Of a stretch of DNA of 12,033 nucleotides, positions 1 through 6,331 are shown one piece after another. The notes under the pieces were generated by a model that saw nothing but the letters and a program-made list of their open reading frames with translations, did no database searches and had not been told where the DNA came from. This DNA is from DASQHY01 sp036390175 (GTDB lineage Bacteria; Acidobacteriota; Terriglobia; Acidiferrales; UBA7541). The stretch is from NCBI GenBank assembly GCA_036390175.1, contig DASWCG010000098.1:1-12033 (forward strand), read 5' to 3'. Each line of letters begins with the position of its first letter. Positions within the stretch are counted from its first letter, which is position 1. Both the position numbers and the translations under genes were made by a program.

Positions 1-1493
1 AGGGCCCTCAGAATGAACAAGCCGAGCGCCATCCTGCCCAGCAGCGCGCCGGGATTGTCGGAACGCCCGAGGATCAACTCGCCGAGCCACGCGCCCACGA
101 TCACATCGGCCACGTGGAACACGAAAAACCAGGAGGCCAGCGCGGTTATTGCCAAGGGGATCCCCACAACGGTCGCACAGGCGATTACCACCAGGATCAG
201 CACCGCGATTGCCGCAACCAAACCGACCGGAGCCGCCCACAGATACCGGCCGGCCTCCTGCACAGCCTCTCGCGAGAGCTTCGGCAGGAGAAAGATAAGA
301 ACCATTCCAAGAAGAAATGCCGCGGCCAGCCAGACGACTTTCCAGAAGTAATACCGCGGATGGCTATATGCCGGATGCTCTTCAACGTGGTTGACCTGGA
401 GCGGGCTGGCCAGTTTTGCCTTGGGGGAGACATCCACGGTGTGCCTTCCCCGCTGCTCCATCAGCGCCGTGCCGCCAATTTCTGCGGTAGACCCGATTAC
501 CAGATCATGTCCTCTAATCTTCATGCTTCCGCCGATGACGCCATTCAGGAAGGTCCGGGCGGAGAACGCAAGGAAATCCCGGCCGATCCGGCCATCGAGC
601 GAATTCCGCGCCGAAAAAACAATCAGGCTCCCGCCAATCCCTCCGGACGAATCCAGCTTGACCAACTCCACAAAGGCCGTCATGTTTTTCTTGACCGTCC
701 CCATGATGGTCACATTGTTGGAGAACGACCGGACGTTGCCATCCACGTGCCCGTTGACGCGCACCGATTGGCTGAAAGCTATGAGGTCTCCACCGACGTG
801 GCCGTTGACCTCCACACTCTCGGCAAATGCGATGACGTCGCCTTCGACCGTCCCGTCCACGCGAAGCTGTCCGCCGCCAAAGATGAGGTCGTTCTTGATC
901 GTCTCATCCTGGGCAATGACCAGCGAATTGGCATGGCGGATTTCTGCCGCTGCCGCCGGCGAAGGCAGCGCCAGCGCCGCCAGAATCACCGGCACCATCA
1001 GGGCCATGGCCGTCCAGCGGCGCTTCCTGCGCCTCAAAAAGAACAGACTGAGACCGCCCATAGTGATCAACGCCATGGTTTCGAAAATACTGATCATGGA
1101 TTGCCATCCTTTCCAAAAGGCTCCCTGGAAAAACAACAAGCTGATAAGGTTGGAGGTTCCGAAACCCGCCTGGGCGAGTTGCTGCTGCCACGGCTCGACA
1201 ATTCCCGTCCACAGCACGTACACCGCGGCGGCGGCAAAGCCAAGCGTCACGATCCAGGCCCAGCGCACCGGGTCGCGCCCTTGTTCCACAGAGGCCAGCA
1301 AGCGCGCGGGAACGGCCTCGTCTTCTTCCAGCATGGCGCGAGTCAGCAGACGCGACTCGCGCTCCAGAGCCTGCAACAATGCCCGGCAACTCGGACACTC
1401 CCCGACGTGCGCCGAAAGCTCCCGCGCCCGCGACTGCTCGAGCTGCCCCTCCAGGTACAGCAGGCAGGCGATTTCGTCCACATGACTCATCAT
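1..1493 (-). CDS. Anti-sigma zinc-finger / bactofilin-like membrane protein (3' end beyond window)
   Basis: No stop codon occurs in this frame from 1493 to the left edge, giving 497 visible residues; the C-terminus is outside the window. Residues 4-40 form a zf-HC2 anti-sigma finger (Cys10; His29-x3-Cys33-x2-Cys36). Membrane segments lie near 78-97 and 134-153, followed by the basic run RRRKRR (154-159). Next comes a signal-peptide-like stretch (about 161-183, ending PSPAAAA), then eight tandem rungs of about 17 residues (204-341) resembling a bactofilin beta-helix. Further membrane segments lie at about 382-403, 419-466 and 485 onward. The positive-inside rule puts the finger in the cytoplasm and the helix outside. 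ATG 1493 gives an ATGA overlap with the sigma gene and has a GGGG-rich ribosome site upstream; a second ATG at 1490 is possible. Inferred role: membrane anti-sigma factor for the adjacent sigma factor, sensing the envelope through the beta-helix. The architecture is read directly; the function is inference. Confidence 0.85.
   Translation of the reverse strand, partial: MMSHVDEIACLLYLEGQLEQSRARELSAHVGECPSCRALLQALERESRLLTRAMLEEDEAVPARLLASVEQGRDPVRWAWIVTLGFAAAAVYVLWTGIVEPWQQQLAQAGFGTSNLISLLFFQGAFWKGWQSMISIFETMALITMGGLSLFFLRRRKRRWTAMALMVPVILAALALPSPAAAAEIRHANSLVIAQDETIKNDLIFGGGQLRVDGTVEGDVIAFAESVEVNGHVGGDLIAFSQSVRVNGHVDGNVRSFSNNVTIMGTVKKNMTAFVELVKLDSSGGIGGSLIVFSARNSLDGRIGRDFLAFSARTFLNGVIGGSMKIRGHDLVIGSTAEIGGTALMEQRGRHTVDVSPKAKLASPLQVNHVEEHPAYSHPRYYFWKVVWLAAAFLLGMVLIFLLPKLSREAVQEAGRYLWAAPVGLVAAIAVLILVVIACATVVGIPLAITALASWFFVFHVADVIVGAWLGELILGRSDNPGALLGRMALGLFILRA
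471..884 (-). repeat. Eight tandem ~17-residue beta-helix repeats (bactofilin-like domain)
   Basis: Residues 204-341 of the preceding protein divide into eight units of 17 residues, one of them 19 (272-290). A typical unit is IAFSQSVRVNGHVDGNV: an aromatic position near the start, a central V-x-V/L-N/D-G, then a V-x-G turn. The repeat is visible in protein but diverged at DNA level, so it is an old fold repeat rather than a recent duplication. Bactofilins (PF04519) have a right-handed beta-helix with rungs of similar length. Here the domain follows a signal-like segment, which suggests it lies outside the cytoplasm, unlike classical cytoskeletal bactofilins. Confidence 0.75.
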
Positions 1494-2101
1494 CGCGCAC
1501 CCCCTGCAGCCGCGGCCCCGGCGTGGCCCATGGCTTCGCGCAATTCATGGCGCGCCCGCAGCAGCACGACCCCAACAAACGCGCGGCGGACCCCCAAGGC
1601 TTCGGCGATTTCGTCATAGCTCATGTCGGCGTAGTAGCGCAACACCAGAGCCATGCGCGCACGTGGCGCCAGCTTGTCGAGCGCGCGGCGCACTTCGAGG
1701 CCGGTGCTTCTCACAATCAGTTGATCGAGCTGGCCGGGATCGGGATGCTCCAGCGGGAGCGTTTCCAGGTCGCCGGTCTCCTTGTCCTGACGAACCCGCC
1801 GGCGCCGCAACAAGTCCCAGCAATGGTTGGCGGCCACTCGATAGAGCCACGCGGAAAAGGAACGGCTCGCATCGAACTGTCCGAGTTTTTCGCGCACTTT
1901 CATGAAAACTTCCATCGTTGCGTCTTCCGCGTCCTCGCGCGTGGGCATGGCCCTCCGGCAAAACCGGAAAATGGCCGGCGCGTAGGAGCGATATAGCTCG
2001 CCCCAGGCGTCGGCGTTCCCCGCCTTGGCCCGGGCAATTGTTTCCGCGGGCTCAGGCTTTTCCAAAGCGCCTGCCCGATCCGGCCTTCGCGCATCCACCA
2101 T
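1490..2101 (-). CDS. RNA polymerase sigma factor, ECF family
   Basis: This 203-residue protein has the two ECF domains. Region 2 lies at about 22-105 (AWGELYRSYAPAIFRFCRRA, EDAEDATMEVFMKV, FSAWLYRVAANHCWDLLRRR) and region 4 at about 133-190 (LDKLAPRARMALVLRYYADM, then SYDEIAEALGV). It directs core polymerase to promoters for an envelope or stress response; targets cannot be read here. ATG 2101 is preferred because region 2 begins about 20 residues later. The frame stays open upstream to a TTG at 2191, which would add an unconvincing 30-residue basic extension. The stop overlaps the start of the anti-sigma-like gene by 4 bases, typical of translationally coupled sigma/anti-sigma pairs. The recognition helix (about residues 171-182, VRRAFVGVVLLR) is unusually hydrophobic and lacks the common VKSRL-like pattern. 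No strong ribosome site is seen; an AGGG lies 14 bases upstream. Confidence 0.92.
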   Translation of the reverse strand: MVDARRPDRAGALEKPEPAETIARAKAGNADAWGELYRSYAPAIFRFCRRAMPTREDAEDATMEVFMKVREKLGQFDASRSFSAWLYRVAANHCWDLLRRRRVRQDKETGDLETLPLEHPDPGQLDQLIVRSTGLEVRRALDKLAPRARMALVLRYYADMSYDEIAEALGVRRAFVGVVLLRARHELREAMGHAGAAAAGGAR

Positions 2102-2123
2102 GTAATACGCACCGACCCTGTGA

Positions 2124-2140
2124 AATATTGCAGCAATATT
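2124..2140. promoter_or_regulatory. Perfect 17-bp palindrome upstream of the sigma gene (possible operator)
   Basis: AATATTGC-A-GCAATATT is a perfect inverted repeat with 8-base arms and a 1-base centre. It is AT-rich in GC-rich surroundings and ends 23 bases before the proposed sigma start at 2101. The size and symmetry fit a binding site for a dimeric regulator, or overlap with the sigma promoter. The arms could only form a hairpin with an impossible 1-base loop unless opened, so a DNA-level site is likelier than an RNA structure. The binding protein is unknown. Confidence 0.45.
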
Positions 2141-2163
2141 ACTGACGGTTCGCCTCTGAACCC

Positions 2164-2283
2164 TCAGGAACCGCCGGAAGAACTGTACCAAATTTTGTCG
2201 AAATTCTGCGTGCGCTGCGCCGCAGCGTAGGGGACGACGCTATAGACGGCTACAACGGCGAGTGTCAGGCCGAGCAATGCCAT
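2164..2283 (-). CDS. Possible 39-residue leader or exported peptide (doubtful)
   Basis: A minus-strand ATG at 2283 opens 39 codons ending in TGA at 2164. The peptide begins with a hydrophobic stretch, MALLGLTLAVVAVYSVVPYA, followed by AA-QRTQNFDK, so it resembles a signal peptide with a short tail. It lies just upstream of the sigma gene on the same strand. Against it, there is no clear ribosome site (the nearest purine-rich run, GGGGGA, is about 18 bases away), no positive residue before the hydrophobic core, and no known family. It could be a leader peptide or chance. Confidence 0.15.
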   Translation of the reverse strand: MALLGLTLAVVAVYSVVPYAAAQRTQNFDKIWYSSSGGS

Positions 2284-2398
2284 GGCTCGGTTCTGGAGTC
2301 CCCCGAGTTCGCCGGGCGAACATCATAGCTGCCCTTCCGAAGAAAGTAATGATTTAATGCTATGCGCCCGGCGGAGCTGATAGGGATGTGCCGGCAAA

Positions 2399-2412
2399 GG
2401 GGTATTTTCCCC
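2399..2412 (+). promoter_or_regulatory. Short hairpin in the hom leader
   Basis: GGGG-TATTTT-CCCC can form a 4-bp stem with a 6-base loop ending 8 bases before the proposed hom ATG at 2421. It occupies the place where a ribosome site would be expected, and no ribosome site is otherwise obvious for that ATG. It may affect translation start, or it may be coding if the GTG at 2388 is the true start. The stem is short and could be chance. Confidence 0.2.
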
Positions 2413-2420
2413 CAACGACT

Positions 2421-3437
2421 ATGGCGATTCGGGTCTATAACCTCGCGCTCGTTGGCTTCGGCAATGTCGGCAAAGAATTGGTCCGCCTGCTCTTGGCCAA
2501 AGAGACGGAGCTTCGCCGCGATTACAACATTGGTTGGCGGCTCACGGGCGCGGCGTCCAGGCGTGTCGGCTGGGTGGCCAATGCCAACGGGCTCGACGCG
2601 GCGGCGCTGCTAAATCAGAATTGGCCCGAGCCGCCAGCGGGGCGCCCGCCCACCAATGTTCGCGAATGGCTCGCTGAATCGAAGGCTGACGTTCTCTTCG
2701 AAGCGACCTCGCTCGACCGCCGAACCGGTTATCCGGCCACCGACCACCTGAAGGCCGCACTGGAATACGGCGCGCACGCCATCAGCGCGAACAAGGGTCC
2801 GATCGTGCATGCGTACGGCGAATTGCGCGAGTTGGCGCGCGCCAAAGGCCGGAGATTCCTTTTTGAGTCCACGGTCATGGACGGCGCGCCGATATTTTCA
2901 ATGTTCCCGCACGGTTTGCCCGCGGTCGAGCTGCGCGGCTTCCGCGGGATTTTGAATTCGACCACGAACGTCGTTCTCACCGAGATGGAAAAAGGGCTAA
3001 GCCTTGACGAAGCCGTGAAAAAGGCGCAGGAGATTGGCGTTGCGGAAACCGATCCCGCAGACGACCTCGACGGCTGGGACCCGGCTGTAAAAGTGGCGGC
3101 TCTGGTGATTGTCTTGATGGGCGTTCCGATAAAGCTGGATCAAGTCGAGCGCGTTGGAATTCGCGCCATATTGCCCAGCGAAGTTCGGGCGGCGCGCGCC
3201 GAGGGAATGCGGTATAAGCTGGTGTGCCGCGCCGAGCGGACCGCCGAGGGCGTGCGCGCGGCCGTCGGGCCGGAGCGATTGCCGATGAGCGACCCGCTGG
3301 CGCTGCTCGAAGGCACGACCTCGGCGCTGCGGTTCGAGACTGACGTATTCGGGCTTTCCATCATCGAACACAAGCCGGGCATCCTAGCGACGGCGTACGG
3401 CTTGTTCGCGGATTTCATTCGCGCCGTCGCGATGTAG
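2421..3437 (+). CDS. hom: Homoserine dehydrogenase, short form without ACT domain
   Basis: The 338-residue product has an N-terminal Rossmann fold (VGFGNVG, Gly12/14/17) and the homoserine dehydrogenase catalytic domain. Key residues visible are Lys125 (SANKGPIV), the NST-TN motif (179-183), Glu209 and Asp211 (AETDP), Asp220 and Lys224 (GWDPAVK). The family reduces aspartate semialdehyde to homoserine with NAD(P)H on the route to threonine and methionine. The regulatory ACT domain of many bacterial forms is absent. The usual C-terminal glycine-rich loop (GxGAG...TA) reads EHKPGILATA here, so a divergent subfamily or altered substrate is possible. ATG 2421 is chosen because the fold begins directly after it; a GTG at 2388, in the same frame with GGAG 11 bases upstream, would add 11 residues. 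First gene of a four-gene set; no thrB, thrC or aspartokinase is nearby. Confidence 0.85.
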   Translation: MAIRVYNLALVGFGNVGKELVRLLLAKETELRRDYNIGWRLTGAASRRVGWVANANGLDAAALLNQNWPEPPAGRPPTNVREWLAESKADVLFEATSLDRRTGYPATDHLKAALEYGAHAISANKGPIVHAYGELRELARAKGRRFLFESTVMDGAPIFSMFPHGLPAVELRGFRGILNSTTNVVLTEMEKGLSLDEAVKKAQEIGVAETDPADDLDGWDPAVKVAALVIVLMGVPIKLDQVERVGIRAILPSEVRAARAEGMRYKLVCRAERTAEGVRAAVGPERLPMSDPLALLEGTTSALRFETDVFGLSIIEHKPGILATAYGLFADFIRAVAM

Positions 3438-3453
3438 AAGAGGAAACGGAGAA

Positions 3454-4734
3454 ATGGCCACAGGAATTTCGCAGGAAACAGCAGCGGCAAGACTCGATGT
3501 GCATTGGGCGCGGGCGCAGTTTCCCTCGTTACGAATGACCGTCAACGGGCATCCCGCGATATTCCTGGATGGCCCCGGCGGCACCCAGGTGCCCCAGCGC
3601 GTGTTGGACGCGGTGCGGAACTATTTCGAGCAATCGAACGCCAACACGTGCGGCGCGTTTGTCACCAGCCGGCGCAGCGATGCCATGATTGCCGCCACGC
3701 GCGCAGCCATGGCAGACCTCCTGAATTGCGGCGCAGACGAAGTCTTCTTCGGCCCGAACATGACTACGATTACCTTTGCGCTGGCGCGCGCCATCGGGCG
3801 CGAGCTTGCGCCGGGAGATGAAATCGTAGTCACCACGCTCGACCATGACGCCAATGTCGCGCCCTGGCGCGCCCTCGAAGAGCGCGGCGTAGTCGTGCGC
3901 CAGGTGGACATCCGCGAGGAGGATTGCACGCTTGATTTGGACGACCTGCAGCGAAAGATAACTTCGCGCACCAAATTGGTCGCCGTTGGCTACGCGTCGA
4001 ACGCCGTCGGAACAATTAATCCCGTGGAGAAAATTGTGAAGCTGGCGCATGCCGCCGGGGCGCTGGTGTTCCTCGATGCCGTGCATTACGCGCCGCACGG
4101 GCCCATTGACGTCCGCGCCCTGGATTGCGATTTCCTGGCCTGCTCGCCGTACAAATTCTTCGGCCCGCATATGGGCTGCATCTTCGGAAAGCGCGAGCAT
4201 CTGCGCCGCTTTCACCCTTACAAAGTGCGCCCGGCCACGGATGCCCCGCCCGATTCCTGGGAGACGGGCACGCAGGTTCACGAAGGGCTCGCCGGAGTGG
4301 GCGCGGCGGTCGATTATCTTGCCGAATTGGGGCGGCGGTGCGGCCCCGCTGTGACGAGCCGCCGCGAGGCGCTCCTCAGCGCCTATCGCGCGATCCGCGA
4401 GCACGAAATAGCATTGGCGGCGCGAATGATCCGCGGCTTGCTGGCGATCCCCGGGCTGCGTTTCTTCGGGATCTCGGACCCGGCGCGCTTCGCCGAGCGC
4501 GTGCCGACTGTGGCCGTGCGATTGGCAGGACACACGCCGCTCGAGGTGGCAAAGTTCCTCGGCGACCGCGGCATCTTCACCTGGGACGGCAACTACTACG
4601 CGTTGAACCTCACCGAGCGGCTGGGCGTCGAAAAAGATGGCGGCTTGCTGCGCATCGGACTGGTGCATTACAACACCGCCGAAGAAGTGGACCGCCTTCT
4701 GAACGCGCTGCAGGAATTCTCCGCATCCCACTAG
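3454..4734 (+). CDS. Class V aminotransferase, VC1184/TIGR01976-like
   Basis: This 426-residue PLP enzyme of fold type I begins 16 bases after hom, with AGGA 9 bases before the ATG. Recognisable positions are LDGPGGTQVP near 38-47, a Thr-rich phosphate-binding stretch (102-106), His131 (cofactor stacking in this superfamily), Asp208 (FLDAVHYAPHG), Lys234 as Schiff-base lysine (CSPYKFFGPHMG), and WETGTQVHEG. It resembles the cysteine desulfurase-like VC1184 subfamily. The loop that carries the sulfur-accepting cysteine in IscS/SufS-type enzymes reads GIFTWDGNYYALNL (373-386) and has no cysteine, so classical cysteine desulfurase activity is unlikely. The reaction is not known; transamination or lyase chemistry on an amino acid is plausible. 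Close packing with hom and gpmI suggests co-transcription. Confidence 0.88.
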   Translation: MATGISQETAAARLDVHWARAQFPSLRMTVNGHPAIFLDGPGGTQVPQRVLDAVRNYFEQSNANTCGAFVTSRRSDAMIAATRAAMADLLNCGADEVFFGPNMTTITFALARAIGRELAPGDEIVVTTLDHDANVAPWRALEERGVVVRQVDIREEDCTLDLDDLQRKITSRTKLVAVGYASNAVGTINPVEKIVKLAHAAGALVFLDAVHYAPHGPIDVRALDCDFLACSPYKFFGPHMGCIFGKREHLRRFHPYKVRPATDAPPDSWETGTQVHEGLAGVGAAVDYLAELGRRCGPAVTSRREALLSAYRAIREHEIALAARMIRGLLAIPGLRFFGISDPARFAERVPTVAVRLAGHTPLEVAKFLGDRGIFTWDGNYYALNLTERLGVEKDGGLLRIGLVHYNTAEEVDRLLNALQEFSASH

Positions 4735-4741
4735 AGCGCCC

Positions 4742-6331
4742 ATGGCCAAACGACCGCAACCCATTGTTCTCACTGTGCTCGATGGCTGGGGCTATCGCGC
4801 CGAGACGTGCGGCAATGCCATCGCGCTGGCGCGCAAGCCGGCCTACGACGAATTGATCCAGAAATTTCCGAATACGCTGATTCACACCTCAGGCCCCTTC
4901 GTTGGCCTGCCCGAAGGACAGATGGGCAACAGCGAAGTGGGCCACCTCAATATCGGCGCGGGCCGTATCGTCCACATGGACATCACGCGCGTGGATCAGC
5001 TCATCGCCAGCGGCGCCTTCTTCCGGCAGCCGCTGCTTCTCCAGGCTATGGAGCGAGGGCGCCAGCGGCAACTGCACCTGTTGGGCCTGCTGAGTGATGG
5101 CGGCGTGCACTCGCACATCCAGCATCTGTTCGCGCTGCTCCGGATGGCGCGCGAGAACCAGGTCGAGCGCGTCCTTGTGCATTGCTTCCTGGACGGGCGC
5201 GACACTCCGCCCACGAGCAGCGCGGATTTTCTGCGTCACCTGCAGCAAAAGCTTCGCGAATTCGGCCGCGGGCAGATCGCGACGGTCATCGGGCGCTACT
5301 ATGCCATGGACCGCGACAACCGCTGGGAGCGCATCGAAAAGGCCTATCGCGCGATGGTTCACGGCGAAGCGGAGGTCAAGGCCGCCGACCCGCTCGAGGC
5401 GGTCACACGCAGCTACGAACAGGGCGTCACCGACGAGTTCGTCAAACCCATCGTGATTACCGGCTCGGCCGGTGCGCCGGGCAAAACAGAGTTGCCCGTC
5501 GGTTTGATCCGGGATGATGATGCGGTGATTTTCTACAATTTCCGCGCCGACCGCGCGCGGCAGACCACGCGCGCCCTCGCCGAGCCCGGCTTCCGCCAAT
5601 TCAGCGACGCCAAGCGGCCCAAGAATCTTTTCTTTGTAGCCATGACGCAGTACGAAAAAACTTGGCCGTGGCTGCATTACCTCATCGGCTCCGAAAAGCT
5701 CGAGCACATTCTCGCGCAGGTGTTTGCCGAGCGCGGCTACAAGAATCTGCGCTGCGCGGAGACGGAGAAATATGCGCACGTGACCTATTTTTTCAACGGC
5801 GGCGTCGAAAAACCCTTCGCCGGCGAAGAGCGTATCCTGGTCCCCTCCCCTAAAGTTCCCACCTATGACCTGATGCCGGAAATGTCCGCGGCGGGAATCA
5901 CCGACGCGGTGGTGAAAGCAATCGAGAAAGGCGGGTTCGACGCCATCATCATGAATTTTGCCAACGCCGACATGGTGGGTCATTCCGGCAAGCTGGAAGC
6001 AGCCATCAAGGCCGTCGAAGCTGTGGACGCGGGCCTCGGCCGCATTTATCAGGCGCTCAAGCCGCGCGGAGGCGCTTGGGTGATCACCGCCGACCACGGC
6101 AATGCCGAGACGATGATTGATCCCGCCACCGGCGGCCCGCACACTTATCACACCACAAATCCCGTGCCGTTGATTCTGGTCAGCGAAGATGACCGCCTGC
6201 AATTGCGGCCGGGTGGGGCGCTGCAAGACATCGCGCCAACCCTGCTCGGTGTTCTCGGCGTCCCCGAGCCGCCGGAAATGACCGGGCGCGACTTGCGCCG
6301 CGCAACCTCCGCGAACGCCTCAAACCGATGA
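4742..6331 (+). CDS. gpmI: 2,3-bisphosphoglycerate-independent phosphoglycerate mutase
   Basis: This cytoplasmic Mn-dependent enzyme of the alkaline phosphatase superfamily interconverts 3- and 2-phosphoglycerate. The 529-residue length is normal, slightly long. Signature motifs are VLDGWG with metal ligand Asp14, GQMGNSEVGHLNIGAGR with catalytic Ser64, LSDGGVHSH, DGRDTPP (151-157), GRYYAMDRD (184-192), FYNFRADR (264-271), AETEKYAHVTYFFNGG, NFANADMVGHSG with ligands Asp410 and His414, and TADHGNAE with Asp451/His452. All key positions look intact. The ATG lies 7 bases after the aminotransferase stop, and the stop overlaps the next gene's ATG by 4 bases (ATGA), implying translational coupling. 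No strong ribosome site precedes it, consistent with coupled re-initiation. Confidence 0.97.
   Translation: MAKRPQPIVLTVLDGWGYRAETCGNAIALARKPAYDELIQKFPNTLIHTSGPFVGLPEGQMGNSEVGHLNIGAGRIVHMDITRVDQLIASGAFFRQPLLLQAMERGRQRQLHLLGLLSDGGVHSHIQHLFALLRMARENQVERVLVHCFLDGRDTPPTSSADFLRHLQQKLREFGRGQIATVIGRYYAMDRDNRWERIEKAYRAMVHGEAEVKAADPLEAVTRSYEQGVTDEFVKPIVITGSAGAPGKTELPVGLIRDDDAVIFYNFRADRARQTTRALAEPGFRQFSDAKRPKNLFFVAMTQYEKTWPWLHYLIGSEKLEHILAQVFAERGYKNLRCAETEKYAHVTYFFNGGVEKPFAGEERILVPSPKVPTYDLMPEMSAAGITDAVVKAIEKGGFDAIIMNFANADMVGHSGKLEAAIKAVEAVDAGLGRIYQALKPRGGAWVITADHGNAETMIDPATGGPHTYHTTNPVPLILVSEDDRLQLRPGGALQDIAPTLLGVLGVPEPPEMTGRDLRRATSANASNR

Larger units (their letters stand above)
2102..2420. other. 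Divergent intergenic region between the sigma factor and hom
   Basis: This spacer of about 320 bp lies between two divergently read genes, so it should carry promoters for both. It holds a perfect palindrome (2124-2140), a weak 39-codon minus-strand ORF (2164-2283) and a short GGGG/CCCC hairpin just before hom (2399-2412). I find no convincing sigma-70 -35/-10 pair on either strand. An AT-rich patch near 2347-2364 (TAATGATTTAATGCTATG) is the best place for a plus-strand -10 element, but no good -35 box sits 16-18 bases upstream. No RNA gene or mobile-element trace is evident. Confidence 0.5.

Noticed and set aside
904..1617. Minus-strand frame of about 237 codons overlapping the sigma and anti-sigma genes
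   Set aside because: It is another frame of the same strand, without domain features, and conflicts with two well-supported genes.
114..1619. Long plus-strand open frame of about 500 codons
   Set aside because: It is antisense to the anti-sigma/bactofilin gene, has no recognisable domain and an Arg/His/Pro-rich composition typical of shadow frames in GC-rich DNA.
2388..2420. GTG start for hom, adding 11 residues
   Set aside because: The added residues precede the Rossmann fold without a role; ATG 2421 fits the family better, although a GGAG 11 bases before the GTG keeps it possible.
3529..6226. Long antisense open frames of over 400 codons opposite the aminotransferase and gpmI
   Set aside because: The plus-strand genes have complete catalytic motifs; the antisense products have no family features.
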